Source of the DNA: Anaerolineaceae bacterium
GTDB lineage: Bacteria > Chloroflexota > Anaerolineae > Anaerolineales > Anaerolineaceae
Assembly: GCA_011620505.1 (NCBI GenBank)
Contig: WOZA01000085.1
Coordinates: 1 to 15,463 of the forward strand
Length of the DNA: 15,463 nucleotides
Reading direction: 5' to 3'
Shown: positions 7,418-14,417 of the stretch, piece by piece
How the letters are laid out: each line of letters starts with the position of its first letter
How positions within the stretch are numbered: position 1 is the stretch's first letter
The notes under the pieces: generated by a model
Told to the model about the DNA's origin: nothing
Seen by the model: only the letters and a program-made list of their open reading frames with translations
Databases searched by the model: none
Made by a program: the position numbers and the translations under genes

Positions 7418-8608
7418 TCATATGTTCAATTCCATTAGACGCGCCATGAATCTCAAATCAGGCTTCAACGAGCTAGCTTTTGATGTTTCTTCACTTACAC
7501 TGGGAGAAATAAAGTCAAGAACTTCAATTCCGTGACGACGAAAGTCTGAGATTCTTTTAGAATCATTAGCCAATAGGCGAATTTTTCGGATGCCAAGGTC
7601 TTTACTGATCAACGGCCCGATATCCGACTGGGTGGTGTTCAGGTCACTTCCACAGCTTGGATGCATTGCAGAACCAGTTCGATCACTGAGATACAAAAGA
7701 ACACCAAACGGACTGGAGCTGAGCAACTCCATCGATTTATTCAACCGCCAGTTACAGTCGCATTCGAGTGAGCTGAATATCCCACCCCGGGCACATGCTG
7801 AGTGAACCGCTACTAAAGGGGTCTCACTATCTCGTGCACTTCCGTTAATCAACGCTAAGTGCTCTCTCACACTGGTCTCCTCGGCATAACGGATTACGCT
7901 AAACGGACCGTGTTTACTCCTGAAGGGCGAATCTTCAATCCGATTGAGCAACCGATCGTGCGTCATTCGATAGTTAACGATATCTTGGATGGTCAGTTTC
8001 ATAAGGCCGAATCTGCGTGCGAACTCGTCCACCGCAGAACCCGTTATCGGGCTGCCATATGAATCGAGAATCTCGCAGATCACTCCAACTTCGTTGGCAC
8101 CAGCGAGTCGGGCCAAATCAACGGCTGCCTCGGTGTGTCCGGAACGCCCTAAGACACCATCCTGATCTGCAATGAGCGGAAAAATATGTCCGGGTTTGCG
8201 AAAATCTTGAGCTTGGGATTTGACTGAAGCAAGTGCCCGAATGGTATGGGCACGTTCCGAAGCTGAGATCCCGGTGGTGCACAACGCAGAATCAACCGAC
8301 ACCGTGAACTGAGTATGATGCCGATCGGTGTTCCGCTTTACCATGAGACTGAGCCCTAGACGCAGCGCAATCTCGCGACTAATCGGCGCACAAATTAAAC
8401 CTTTCCCATGGGTGATCATGAAGTTCACCCATTCGGTGCATACGCGATCACCCAGCGCAATCAGATCCGCTTCGTTTTCGCGATCTTCTGCGTCTTGCAC
8501 AATGACGGGTTTGCCATCACGGAGCGCCTGAAGTGCCAGCAGTACCGGATTATTCTCCGGGATCTGTTCGTATAATGGAGTGACTTGGTGAGCGAATTCA
8601 GTTGCCAT
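7418..8608 (-). CDS. ribBA: RibBA-like: DHBP synthase with degenerate GTP cyclohydrolase II domain
   Basis: A 396-residue two-domain protein. Residues about 22-215 are a 3,4-dihydroxy-2-butanone-4-phosphate synthase (RibB), which converts ribulose 5-phosphate to the four-carbon riboflavin precursor. Its motifs are intact: DRENEAD at 42-48, HTQFTVSVD from 98, TTGIS from 111, KPGH near 138, RSGHTEAAVDL near 155 and VICEI near 176. The C-terminal domain (about 225-396) resembles GTP cyclohydrolase II and keeps the three zinc cysteines (C272, C283, C285). However, the catalytic segment that normally reads QEGR-IGL is SDRTGSAMHP. About 20 residues around the usual catalytic Tyr and the Asp/Arg region are missing before the C-terminal IRKIRLLANDSKRI. 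Cyclohydrolase activity is therefore doubtful. Proteobacterial RibB fusions with a non-functional cyclohydrolase-like domain (RibBX type) are known. The ATG at 8608 (GAGG six bases upstream) is preferred over 8626. Here it probably supports flavin supply for the neighbouring flavoenzymes. Confidence 0.9.
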   Translation of the reverse strand: MATEFAHQVTPLYEQIPENNPVLLALQALRDGKPVIVQDAEDRENEADLIALGDRVCTEWVNFMITHGKGLICAPISREIALRLGLSLMVKRNTDRHHTQFTVSVDSALCTTGISASERAHTIRALASVKSQAQDFRKPGHIFPLIADQDGVLGRSGHTEAAVDLARLAGANEVGVICEILDSYGSPITGSAVDEFARRFGLMKLTIQDIVNYRMTHDRLLNRIEDSPFRSKHGPFSVIRYAEETSVREHLALINGSARDSETPLVAVHSACARGGIFSSLECDCNWRLNKSMELLSSSPFGVLLYLSDRTGSAMHPSCGSDLNTTQSDIGPLISKDLGIRKIRLLANDSKRISDFRRHGIEVLDFISPSVSEETSKASSLKPDLRFMARLMELNI

Positions 8609-8693
8609 TCCATACCTCAATAACATTCTCAGAAAACGAGTGGAACGAAATCAAGAGCTTATGCCGAAATGCGCAGACAGAGTTGAGTCGAAC

Positions 8694-9131
8694 TCAGGCG
8701 TCCAACGCAAATCCCATTTCCTTTGCCAGATCTAATTGACGAGATTCGTGATACTGAACGATCCGCCAGTCTTCGCCGCGCTTGACCAAGCCCATGGTTG
8801 CGCGAAGTTCGCCTTCGTATGCTTCCGGAAAAATTGATGTCAATAAAGAAGTTTGAAGCTTCGTATATATAAAGGCCGAATCGCCGATCACGACGATTTT
8901 TTTCACTAATGGCTCCCAGGTGGGAATCTCTTTTAGAAACTCAGTTGCCCGATTCCAATAGGTGGTCAGCGCTTCCCCGCTAACCAAAGGACCCTCATTC
9001 TCCTCTGATTGATACGCCAGATCGTCCGACTGCAAATCGAACAATGACAACATCAGATTGGTATCTAGGGTGCGCCAGGCTTTACACCAATTCTCGTAGA
9101 CTGCATCTACGGCCGCGGCTTCTTTGGACAT
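8694..9131 (-). CDS. SnoaL/DUF4440-like (NTF2-fold) protein
   Basis: A 145-residue cytosolic protein with the NTF2-like cone fold pattern: an N-terminal helix (AVDAVYENWCKAWRTLD), the MLSLFD segment, and a C-terminal sheet ending in GLVKRGEDWRIVQYHES, typical of DUF4440/SnoaL-like proteins. Members range from polyketide cyclases and isomerases to small binding proteins, and no catalytic residues can be assigned here. I chose the ATG at 9131 because AAGGAG lies eight bases upstream and the fold begins at once; the in-frame ATG at 9200 would add 23 unrelated residues. It is the first gene of Block B, 68 bases before the ribBA-like gene, and is preceded by a promoter-like site at 9179-9195. It could act on an oxidised product of the Block A enzymes, but that is speculation. 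Confidence 0.75.
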   Translation of the reverse strand: MSKEAAAVDAVYENWCKAWRTLDTNLMLSLFDLQSDDLAYQSEENEGPLVSGEALTTYWNRATEFLKEIPTWEPLVKKIVVIGDSAFIYTKLQTSLLTSIFPEAYEGELRATMGLVKRGEDWRIVQYHESRQLDLAKEMGFALDA

Positions 9132-9139
9132 TGCAGACA

Positions 9140-9162
9140 CTCCTTGCTGATCGATTGATAAG
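9140..9162 (-). repeat. Leader block shared with the Block A leader (copy B)
   Basis: Read on the minus strand, this 23-base segment begins CTTATCAATCG and ends with the AAGGAG ribosome binding site of the SnoaL-like gene. It matches the segment at 14864-14842, before the first Block A gene, at 17 of 23 positions by eye. Six of the matches are the ribosome binding site itself. Both copies lie just downstream of a GG-N10-GC element and a TATA-like box. It may be a shared operator or a relic of promoter duplication. Confidence 0.4.
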
Positions 9163-9178
9163 ATGGCTATATTCAAAT

Positions 9179-9195
9179 TGCAGGACTTGTGCCAA
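9179..9195 (-). promoter_or_regulatory. Candidate sigma-54 (-24/-12) promoter for Block B
   Basis: On the minus strand TTGGCAC (9195-9189) is followed after five bases by CTGCA (9183-9179), giving GG-N10-GC. The -24 part matches the sigma-54 consensus fully, and the -12 part keeps the essential GC with one change (C for T). Its position, 48 bases before the SnoaL-like start, would give a leader of about 36 bases. An alternative reading is a sigma-70 promoter: TTGGCA, 18 bases, TATAGC. Sigma-54 would need an enhancer-binding activator, and none is encoded in this window. Confidence 0.45.
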
Positions 9196-9329
9196 ATCAA
9201 GTCTTCACTATTACAATGATATTTCAGATAGTTAGAGAATTTTTTCTTTTGATGTGTAACGCATCCATTAACTTCGAGGCACTATAGCAATGCACCAAAC
9301 TTGAAATACGCACCCTATCGAAGCAGTTC

Positions 9330-9341
9330 GGTCGATCGACC
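9330..9341. promoter_or_regulatory. GGTCGATCGACC palindrome
   Basis: A perfect 12-base palindrome about 135-150 bases upstream of the candidate Block B promoter. That distance is typical for an upstream activator site, as would be expected for sigma-54 control. The TCGATCG core resembles the CGATCGAT stretch in the Block A leader. It could equally be a chance palindrome or part of a 3' hairpin of the GST transcript. Confidence 0.3.
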
Positions 9342-9483
9342 ATTACCCTTTTTTAGGGCGCTCTTTTCTAATGCACTCGTGAGTGGTACTTTATTTAGAT
9401 TCTTGCAGCGACTTGTCACAAGAAAAACCAGTTTGTTCATTGACCATTGGTGGTCTTTTCATGTGGTTTACTGGCGGAGTTTA

Positions 9484-10095
9484 TTACTCGATCAATCCTT
9501 CTTTCTTGAGCGTATTGACCACAGAAGGACGCTGCAGAACCCGCCCCATGTATTCAAGGAGATGTGAGTTAGAGGGGAGCTCAATTCCAAAATGGGTCGT
9601 GAACCCCAGTAGTGTAAATAAATACGCGTCGGCCACGGTGTACTGCTCGCCCATCAGGTAGGCGCGTTCGCCGAGTTGTCCACTGAGATAGCTAAATCGC
9701 GAAAGAATTTTCTTTTTCGTCTCGTCCTTATACTTATCCGAAATGTTTGGATCATAAAACACCCCAAACAACTTATGGACTTCACTGGACAAATAGCTCA
9801 AGCTTTCTTGCAGCCGGTAGCGGTCCATCGTTCCCGATTTTGGCACCAAGCCCTTATCCGGCACTTGGTCCCCGAGGTATTGGAGTATCGCTACAACCTC
9901 GGTCAGTACAGTCCCATCTTCAAAGGCCAATGCTGGAACGTAGCCCTTGGGGTTTATCTCGAGAAAATCTCGACCCGATCCGGTCTTTTTCTCGTGCAGA
10001 TCAACAAGCTTAAGTTCGAACTCAAACTCCCCTTCTTCGAGGATGATATGCGGTGCGAGAGAACACGCACCGGGATAGTAGTAAAGTGTTAACAT
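9484..10095 (-). CDS. Beta-class glutathione S-transferase
   Basis: A 203-residue cytosolic protein closely matching bacterial beta-class GSTs such as E. coli GstA (201 residues). The N-terminal thioredoxin-like domain shows YYYPGACS with the beta-class cysteine at position 11, then NPKGYVPAL with the cis-proline at 54 and the glutathione-binding LTEVVAI around 64-70. The helical domain has the conserved EVHKLFG histidine at 107 (His106 in E. coli) and TVADAYLFTLL. The ATG at 10095 has GGGAG seven to eight bases upstream; the longer frame to 10176 adds residues that align with no GST. It is 132 bases downstream of the first acyl-CoA-dehydrogenase-like gene, with a perfect inverted repeat between them, so it may have its own control. 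In context it may conjugate glutathione to an electrophilic product of flavoprotein oxidation; the substrate is unknown. Confidence 0.95.
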   Translation of the reverse strand: MLTLYYYPGACSLAPHIILEEGEFEFELKLVDLHEKKTGSGRDFLEINPKGYVPALAFEDGTVLTEVVAILQYLGDQVPDKGLVPKSGTMDRYRLQESLSYLSSEVHKLFGVFYDPNISDKYKDETKKKILSRFSYLSGQLGERAYLMGEQYTVADAYLFTLLGFTTHFGIELPSNSHLLEYMGRVLQRPSVVNTLKKEGLIE

Positions 10096-10129
10096 GAAAG
10101 GACTCCCGATTTCGCTTACACTAAACCCC

Positions 10130-10150
10130 ACATCGGAATACTTCCGATGT
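10130..10150. promoter_or_regulatory. Perfect 9-base inverted repeat upstream of the GST gene
   Basis: ACATCGGAA (10130-10138) and TTCCGATGT (10142-10150) are exact inverted repeats around a 3-base loop, 34 bases before the GST start. Downstream on the minus strand comes GGGGTTTAG rather than a U-run, so a classic terminator is unlikely. An operator controlling GST expression or an RNA stem in the intergenic leader fits better. Confidence 0.5.
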
Positions 10151-10227
10151 CCATGCCTATTTCGGATATCAGACAAAGACGGTCATTGACGGCAGACAAC
10201 ACGCACAGTAAACCGAATCGCTGTTAC

Positions 10228-11439
10228 TCAGCTCAAGGGGGGATGAATTTTCGACATATCCAATCCCATCGATCCCACCGCTGCCAGTTCTCGTTCCTGG
10301 TACATGTGCGGTGGCATAACCGTCGCGACCATCGCATCTCTTATCAAACGCGGAAGAGCATTTTTGTTGTACAGGGAATTCGCGCCGCAGGCACTGGGAA
10401 GGATCTGAACAGCTTCCATCAGGGCGTTGGTGATTGAAAGTTTGGCTTTGGCGAACCCATAAAATGCTTCAGGTGTGTTTCCATAGCGATCGTAAGTCAG
10501 CGAGACCTGACGAATAATCAATCTGGCCTGATCGAGGCGATCAGCTAGCATGCCGATAGTCTGCAAACTTGATGGATGATAGGCCATGGGTAGGGCATAA
10601 CCGCGGGGAACTCGCGATAGCAAATATTGCTTCGCCCAGTCGATCATGGCGGTCAGAATTCCGAGATAAACCGAGGAAAAGGTGTGATAAAATTCCGCGC
10701 TTGCGTTTTGAAGCAGGCTTTGGAAGTAATTACTTCCCCGGATCAGTGCCTGATCTTCGGGAACATAGAGCCCGTCAAAGACGACGCTATTGCTTCTGGT
10801 GGCCCTGAGACCGAGGGTGTCCCAGGTATCTTCAACCTTAATCCCGTCCATCTTGGTATCGAGAAGCAAGAAAACACTTTCCGTTAGATCGCTGGAATCT
10901 TTCACATGAAACATCACCATCGAATACTGTGATGCTTCAAAGTTGGTCCCGAACTGCTTCCGACCATATAGTTTGTAACCGCCATCGACGATCTCAACGT
11001 ATGAACTCGGGTTAAAAGTGGAATAGATCAAAGAGCTTCCGCCCGGCTCTGAAGCCACGGCTGACATCAGGTTATTTGCGGTGAGCTCACATAGATGCGC
11101 GAACTTGCTTTTGTTAATAGTTTTAAGGCCAGCGCCTTTCATCAGACTCATGGACATTTGATGCATGTTGAACGCCATCGCCGTCCCGGAGCAACCTTGT
11201 CCAAGTTGCTCCATCATCAAACCGTAGTCAAACATGCCCATCCCAAGGCCCCCATAAGCCTTGGGTACGAGAGCGCCGTAAAATCCGGCGCTTTTGATCG
11301 CCTCCCAGTTTTCAGGGGGGACCCAACGCTCCCTATCGGCCTGATCTGCGTTTTTCTTAAGGACCTGTGCCACTTCGCGTGCGGTGTCCTGAAGCCTTAT
11401 TTGCTCAGGACTCAAATCCGTTAGCCCATTGGGTTTCAT
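10228..11439 (-). CDS. Acyl-CoA dehydrogenase-fold flavoprotein, copy 1
   Basis: A 403-residue protein of the acyl-CoA dehydrogenase superfamily. An N-terminal helical domain leads to the flavin-binding SEPGGSS at 130-136 (the TEPxAGSD-type motif), then the middle beta domain with DTWDTLGLRATRSNSV and a C-terminal helical domain. The catalytic glutamate of medium-chain enzymes, in YEGT, falls at VMPPH (374-378), where no Glu exists. The alternative helix-G glutamate of isovaleryl-type enzymes is not evident either: the segment reads SAEFYHTFSSVY here and SANFYHTFSLVY in copy 2. The fold also includes two-component oxygenases (DszC, HpaB, HsaA relatives) and nitroalkane oxidase, so monooxygenase or oxidase activity is a real alternative, supported by the flavin reductase in the window. 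The start at 11439 has AAGG eight bases upstream. It lies 30 bases after Rid copy 1 and is roughly 55-60% identical by eye to copy 2. Confidence 0.9.
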   Translation of the reverse strand: MKPNGLTDLSPEQIRLQDTAREVAQVLKKNADQADRERWVPPENWEAIKSAGFYGALVPKAYGGLGMGMFDYGLMMEQLGQGCSGTAMAFNMHQMSMSLMKGAGLKTINKSKFAHLCELTANNLMSAVASEPGGSSLIYSTFNPSSYVEIVDGGYKLYGRKQFGTNFEASQYSMVMFHVKDSSDLTESVFLLLDTKMDGIKVEDTWDTLGLRATRSNSVVFDGLYVPEDQALIRGSNYFQSLLQNASAEFYHTFSSVYLGILTAMIDWAKQYLLSRVPRGYALPMAYHPSSLQTIGMLADRLDQARLIIRQVSLTYDRYGNTPEAFYGFAKAKLSITNALMEAVQILPSACGANSLYNKNALPRLIRDAMVATVMPPHMYQERELAAVGSMGLDMSKIHPPLS

Positions 11440-11469
11440 AGGAATGACCTTCTCATTGGTGGTTACAAA

Positions 11470-11898
11470 TCAAGGGGTAACAATCGCTTCCACTTGTATT
11501 TCTAACATCAACCCTGGAAGGGCTAGATGAGTGACCCCCATTGCGCTCCCAGTGGGAATCGCATCAGGCAGCAACTCGCGCTTGATCTCAAAAATCTTCA
11601 TCACTTTGTCGGCAAAAGGAATCTCGGAGTCCTCGTCATTCACGATGAACTGTTCGATTTGCACGATATCCTTGGGCGAACCGCCCGCTGCTTCGAGAAC
11701 AGTCTTGATATTCAGCCAGGTTTGACGAACCTGGGCTTCATAGGTCGGCAACACCTCAAAATCGTCCATGGCCTTACCCCACTTCACTCCAACTTGCCCG
11801 GAAATGAAAATATGGTTTCCCACTCGCTTAGCGTCGCAGGCGTTGATGGCTTTGCAAAACTCGCCGCTTCCCGGCACGTATATGTTCTCTACATCCAT
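11470..11898 (-). CDS. Rid/YjgF/YER057c/UK114 family protein, copy 1
   Basis: A 142-residue member of the Rid (YjgF/RutC) family, small trimeric proteins that in known cases hydrolyse reactive enamines or imines released by other enzymes. Family features are the FISGQVGVKW strand, TWLNIKTVLEAAGGSPKDIVQ, and the C-terminal IPTGSAMGVTHLALPGLMLEIQVEAI. The arginine that defines enamine deaminases of the RidA subgroup appears to be alanine here (A127 in LALPG), so it belongs to a divergent Rid subgroup whose activity cannot be assumed. Two cysteines, in EFC and NACDA, are shared with copy 2. The ATG at 11898 has AGGA eight bases upstream and aligns with the start of copy 2. The longer frame to 12015 would overlap the luciferase-like gene. 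It lies 76 bases after that gene and 30 before acyl-CoA-dehydrogenase-like copy 1. Confidence 0.92.
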   Translation of the reverse strand: MDVENIYVPGSGEFCKAINACDAKRVGNHIFISGQVGVKWGKAMDDFEVLPTYEAQVRQTWLNIKTVLEAAGGSPKDIVQIEQFIVNDEDSEIPFADKVMKIFEIKRELLPDAIPTGSAMGVTHLALPGLMLEIQVEAIVTP

Positions 11899-11974
11899 TG
11901 GACTCGTCCTTCTGCAAACAAAAGCGTAAGTCAAATATTGATCAATTAATAAGTTGTCAGGCCAGAAAAAAAAG

Positions 11975-13090
11975 CTATGGCAAGAATGTTGTACCGTCGC
12001 CGAAGGGACTTCCAAACATTACATTGCGTGGACTTTTAAATCGCGGGATGACATAGGAGCCAATCAGATCCAAGGCTTCCATGATCTGTAGATGGGACAT
12101 ATCTCCATCCACGCGCAAAATCACTTCATCATAGCCGAGGCTTTCGAGGCGGGTGATTTGCTCGACAAAATACTCAGGCGTTCCACAGAACACACCCGGC
12201 GTGTGCTCCAAGAGCATGTCGATGTCATCCAACATACCCGCAATGGATCCGGATTCAGCCATGTAGGCATAATCCGGTGAGGCTTTGGCGAGGTGTTCAT
12301 ATGCTTGGATAACAATCCGTGAAAACTCAATAACGGTTGGCCCACCCTCTTTAATGGCCTTCTCTCGGGTCTTGGCGCAATATGCGGGCAGAACCAGGAA
12401 CGACAGCGTATCATTAACACACTTGCCAACCGGCGCCGTGGGCGCACTGATTGCTTCTTTGTACAGTTTCGCTGCGTCTTCGACGCGTCCCCAACCGAGG
12501 TAGTTGTCCCATCCCATGCAGCCGATTCCTTTCTCACCGGCGATGCGGTGCATCTCCATACTCGATGCCGCGACGGATAACGGAGGGTGGGGCTCTTGCA
12601 AAGGTTTGGGTGTCAGATATGTGGGCGGAATGTTCCAGTACTTTCCTTTATGCTCTGTCCAATCTTCGGAAAGCGCGTTGGCAATGACATCAAGCGATTC
12701 GCTCCATTGAGCCCGGGTTTCGGTCGGGTCAACACCGAAAGTATTCAACGCAATGAGGGAGTTGGATCGCCCCGTGCCGAGCTCTGCCCGGCCGTCGGAA
12801 ATCAAATCCAGCGTTGCCAGTTGCTCGGCAATTCGCAAAGGGTGATTGAATTTCAGCAGCAGACGGATCATATGCCGCAATCGTATCCGGCTGGTCTTGA
12901 CCGCCACAGCGGCGTACATCACTTCAGTGGCAGACATCCCAATATTGCCCATAAAGTGCTGCTCTGAAGCCCCCCAAAAGTCGAACCCGGCTTCCTCCGC
13001 AAAAACAGCCTCATCAATCATCTGCTTGTATCGGCGGTGCTGCGTCAGGCCAGGCGGGACGTTTGCTTCAACAATAAAACCGAACTTCAT
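11975..13090 (-). CDS. Luciferase-like flavin-dependent monooxygenase
   Basis: A 371-residue (beta/alpha)8-barrel protein of the bacterial luciferase-like monooxygenase family, which uses reduced flavin from a separate reductase to oxygenate a small molecule. The start MKFGF with PPGLTQ parallels the LuxA N-terminus. The block from HPLRIAEQLATLDLISDGR to ELGTGRSNS is the classic luciferase-family signature. Residues 43-46 read EQHF where LuxA has EHHF, so the position equivalent to luciferase His44 is Gln while His45 is kept. LuxA Cys106 falls at Gly. Light production is therefore not expected; a substrate oxygenase is more likely. AAGGAG lies nine bases before the ATG at 13090. It sits at the centre of the duplicated rid-acad arrangement, 70 bases after copy 2 and 76 before Rid copy 1. 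The substrate cannot be read from sequence. Confidence 0.94.
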   Translation of the reverse strand: MKFGFIVEANVPPGLTQHRRYKQMIDEAVFAEEAGFDFWGASEQHFMGNIGMSATEVMYAAVAVKTSRIRLRHMIRLLLKFNHPLRIAEQLATLDLISDGRAELGTGRSNSLIALNTFGVDPTETRAQWSESLDVIANALSEDWTEHKGKYWNIPPTYLTPKPLQEPHPPLSVAASSMEMHRIAGEKGIGCMGWDNYLGWGRVEDAAKLYKEAISAPTAPVGKCVNDTLSFLVLPAYCAKTREKAIKEGGPTVIEFSRIVIQAYEHLAKASPDYAYMAESGSIAGMLDDIDMLLEHTPGVFCGTPEYFVEQITRLESLGYDEVILRVDGDMSHLQIMEALDLIGSYVIPRFKSPRNVMFGSPFGDGTTFLP

Positions 13091-13160
13091 AAGTCTTATC
13101 TCCTTAAGCGAATCAGTGGTTGAAAAAATTTACACACGTCCAACCATTACACGGTTTGTC

Positions 13161-14375
13161 TTATGGGTTTGCCAGCTTCAATGGCGATTGAATTTCCATC
13201 GGATTCAGGCCCATTTCTCCGACAGCAATAAATTCGCGCTCGAAATACATATGGGGTGGCATGACGGTGCCCACGAAAGCATCGCGAATCATCCTTGGCA
13301 GCTGGGTTTTGTTGTAAAGCGAGTTTGCGCCACATGCGCTCGGCAGTCGGGTCGCCGCCTCCATCAGAGCGTTACTGACCGCCAACTTGGCTTTGGAAAA
13401 CCCAAAGAACGCCTCTGGTACATTTCCATACGTGTCGTAGGTCATGGAAACCTGTCTGGTAATCAAACGGGCTTGATCCACCCGGTCGACCAATGAGCCG
13501 ATCGTCTGCAAGCTCGAAGGGTGATAAGCCATCGGTTGGGTGTAACCACGGGGTACTCGTTGTTTGAGATACTCCTGCGCGAAGCTCACCAATCCAACGA
13601 GTAAGCCGAGATAGACCAATGAAAAGGTGTGATAAAAATTCGCACTGGCTTCTTCGAACACGCGCTGGAACATATTGTTCCCCTGCATGAGTACTCGACT
13701 TTCGGGTACGAACGCACCATCAAATGAAACACTGTTGCTCCGGGTTGCCCGCATACCGAGAGTGTCCCACGTGTCCTCTACCGTGATGCCGTCTTGTCCA
13801 GGCTCAACAATCACAAAAATGGCCGCCGTTGGATCTGGGTTATCCTTTATCTGGAACATCACCATGGCATATTCGGCGGCCTCGAAATTGGTCGCGAACT
13901 GTTTCTTGCCGTACATGCGATACCCACCATCGACTTTCTCGACGTAAGAGCTCGGTGAAATCGAGCTCAACAGCAACGAAGACCCTCCTGGTTCGGAGGC
14001 TGCACCGCACATCAGGTGGTCCCGGGTCAGTTCGCACAACATCTTGTACTTGTCACCGGAAAGCCCCAATCCCCCCATCAATCCCATGGGCATTTGGTGC
14101 ATATTGAAGGCCATCGTGGTGCCACCACAGCCTTGCCCGAGCTCTTCGAGGATGAGTCCGTACTCGAACATACCTAAACCCATACCACCGTATTTCTTAG
14201 GCACCAGCGCCCCATAAAATCCGGCCTCTTTTAACAATGCCCAATTCTCTGCCGGGACCCTTCGGTTCTGATCGGCCTCCGCCGCTCGCTTGGCAAACTC
14301 TATAGACAGCTCCTTGGCTTTGGCCTGAAGAGCCCGCTGGTCATCTGTGAGATCCAATAACCCGGTTGCAGCCAT
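13161..14375 (-). CDS. Acyl-CoA dehydrogenase-fold flavoprotein, copy 2
   Basis: A 404-residue paralogue of the protein at 10228-11439, alignable end to end apart from a three-residue gap near residue 108 and a short C-terminal extension. The flavin-binding motif SEPGGSS is at 127-133, DTWDTLGMRATRSNSV follows in the middle domain, and the C-terminal domain carries SACGANSLYNK and TVMPPHMY (370-377). As in copy 1, the YEGT catalytic glutamate is absent (MPPH at 372-375) and no helix-G glutamate is seen, arguing against simple acyl-CoA dehydrogenation. Residues kept in both copies and unusual for the superfamily include NMHQM (91-95), FYHTF, RVPRGY and AYHPSSLQTIG; these may mark the active site. 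AGAGGA lies six bases before the ATG at 14375. It follows Rid copy 2 after 42 bases. Whether the two copies form a hetero-oligomer or act on successive intermediates is open. Confidence 0.9.
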   Translation of the reverse strand: MAATGLLDLTDDQRALQAKAKELSIEFAKRAAEADQNRRVPAENWALLKEAGFYGALVPKKYGGMGLGMFEYGLILEELGQGCGGTTMAFNMHQMPMGLMGGLGLSGDKYKMLCELTRDHLMCGAASEPGGSSLLLSSISPSSYVEKVDGGYRMYGKKQFATNFEAAEYAMVMFQIKDNPDPTAAIFVIVEPGQDGITVEDTWDTLGMRATRSNSVSFDGAFVPESRVLMQGNNMFQRVFEEASANFYHTFSLVYLGLLVGLVSFAQEYLKQRVPRGYTQPMAYHPSSLQTIGSLVDRVDQARLITRQVSMTYDTYGNVPEAFFGFSKAKLAVSNALMEAATRLPSACGANSLYNKTQLPRMIRDAFVGTVMPPHMYFEREFIAVGEMGLNPMEIQSPLKLANP

Positions 14376-14417
14376 TTTCTTTCCTCTCGAATTCGTCCTG
14401 TAAACAGCGCCACTGCC

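Larger units (their letters stand above)
9132..9483. other. Intergenic region between GST and SnoaL-like genes
   Basis: This 352-base stretch is AT-richer than its neighbours and holds no convincing gene; plus-strand frames running into the GST region are shadows. It contains the promoter-like element at 9179-9195, the leader at 9140-9162, the GGTCGATCGACC palindrome at 9330-9341 and several small hairpins. The hairpins are CCCT-AAAAA-AGGG at about 9346-9358, CACTC-N2-GAGTG at about 9373-9384 and GACCA-N4-TGGTC at 9442-9455. None of these has a clear U-tract on the minus strand, so a terminator for Block A is possible but not shown. Confidence 0.6.

Noticed and set aside
9442..9459. GACCA-N4-TGGTC hairpin followed by TTTT, a possible terminator.
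   Set aside because: The T-run is on the plus strand, where no gene is transcribed; on the minus strand it is followed by AATG, so it does not serve the GST gene as an intrinsic terminator.
9301..9661. Two overlapping plus-strand open frames running from the intergenic region into the GST gene.
   Set aside because: No ribosome binding site, low-complexity basic/aromatic composition, and much of each frame is the antisense of the GST coding sequence.
11975..13090. A bioluminescence (lux) reading of the luciferase-like gene with its flavin reductase.
   Set aside because: No second (beta) subunit and no fatty-acid reductase genes are present, and the key His44 is Gln.
12846..13496. A 216-codon plus-strand open frame across the junction of the luciferase-like and acad copy 2 genes.
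   Set aside because: It overlaps two strongly supported minus-strand genes and shows no family signature.
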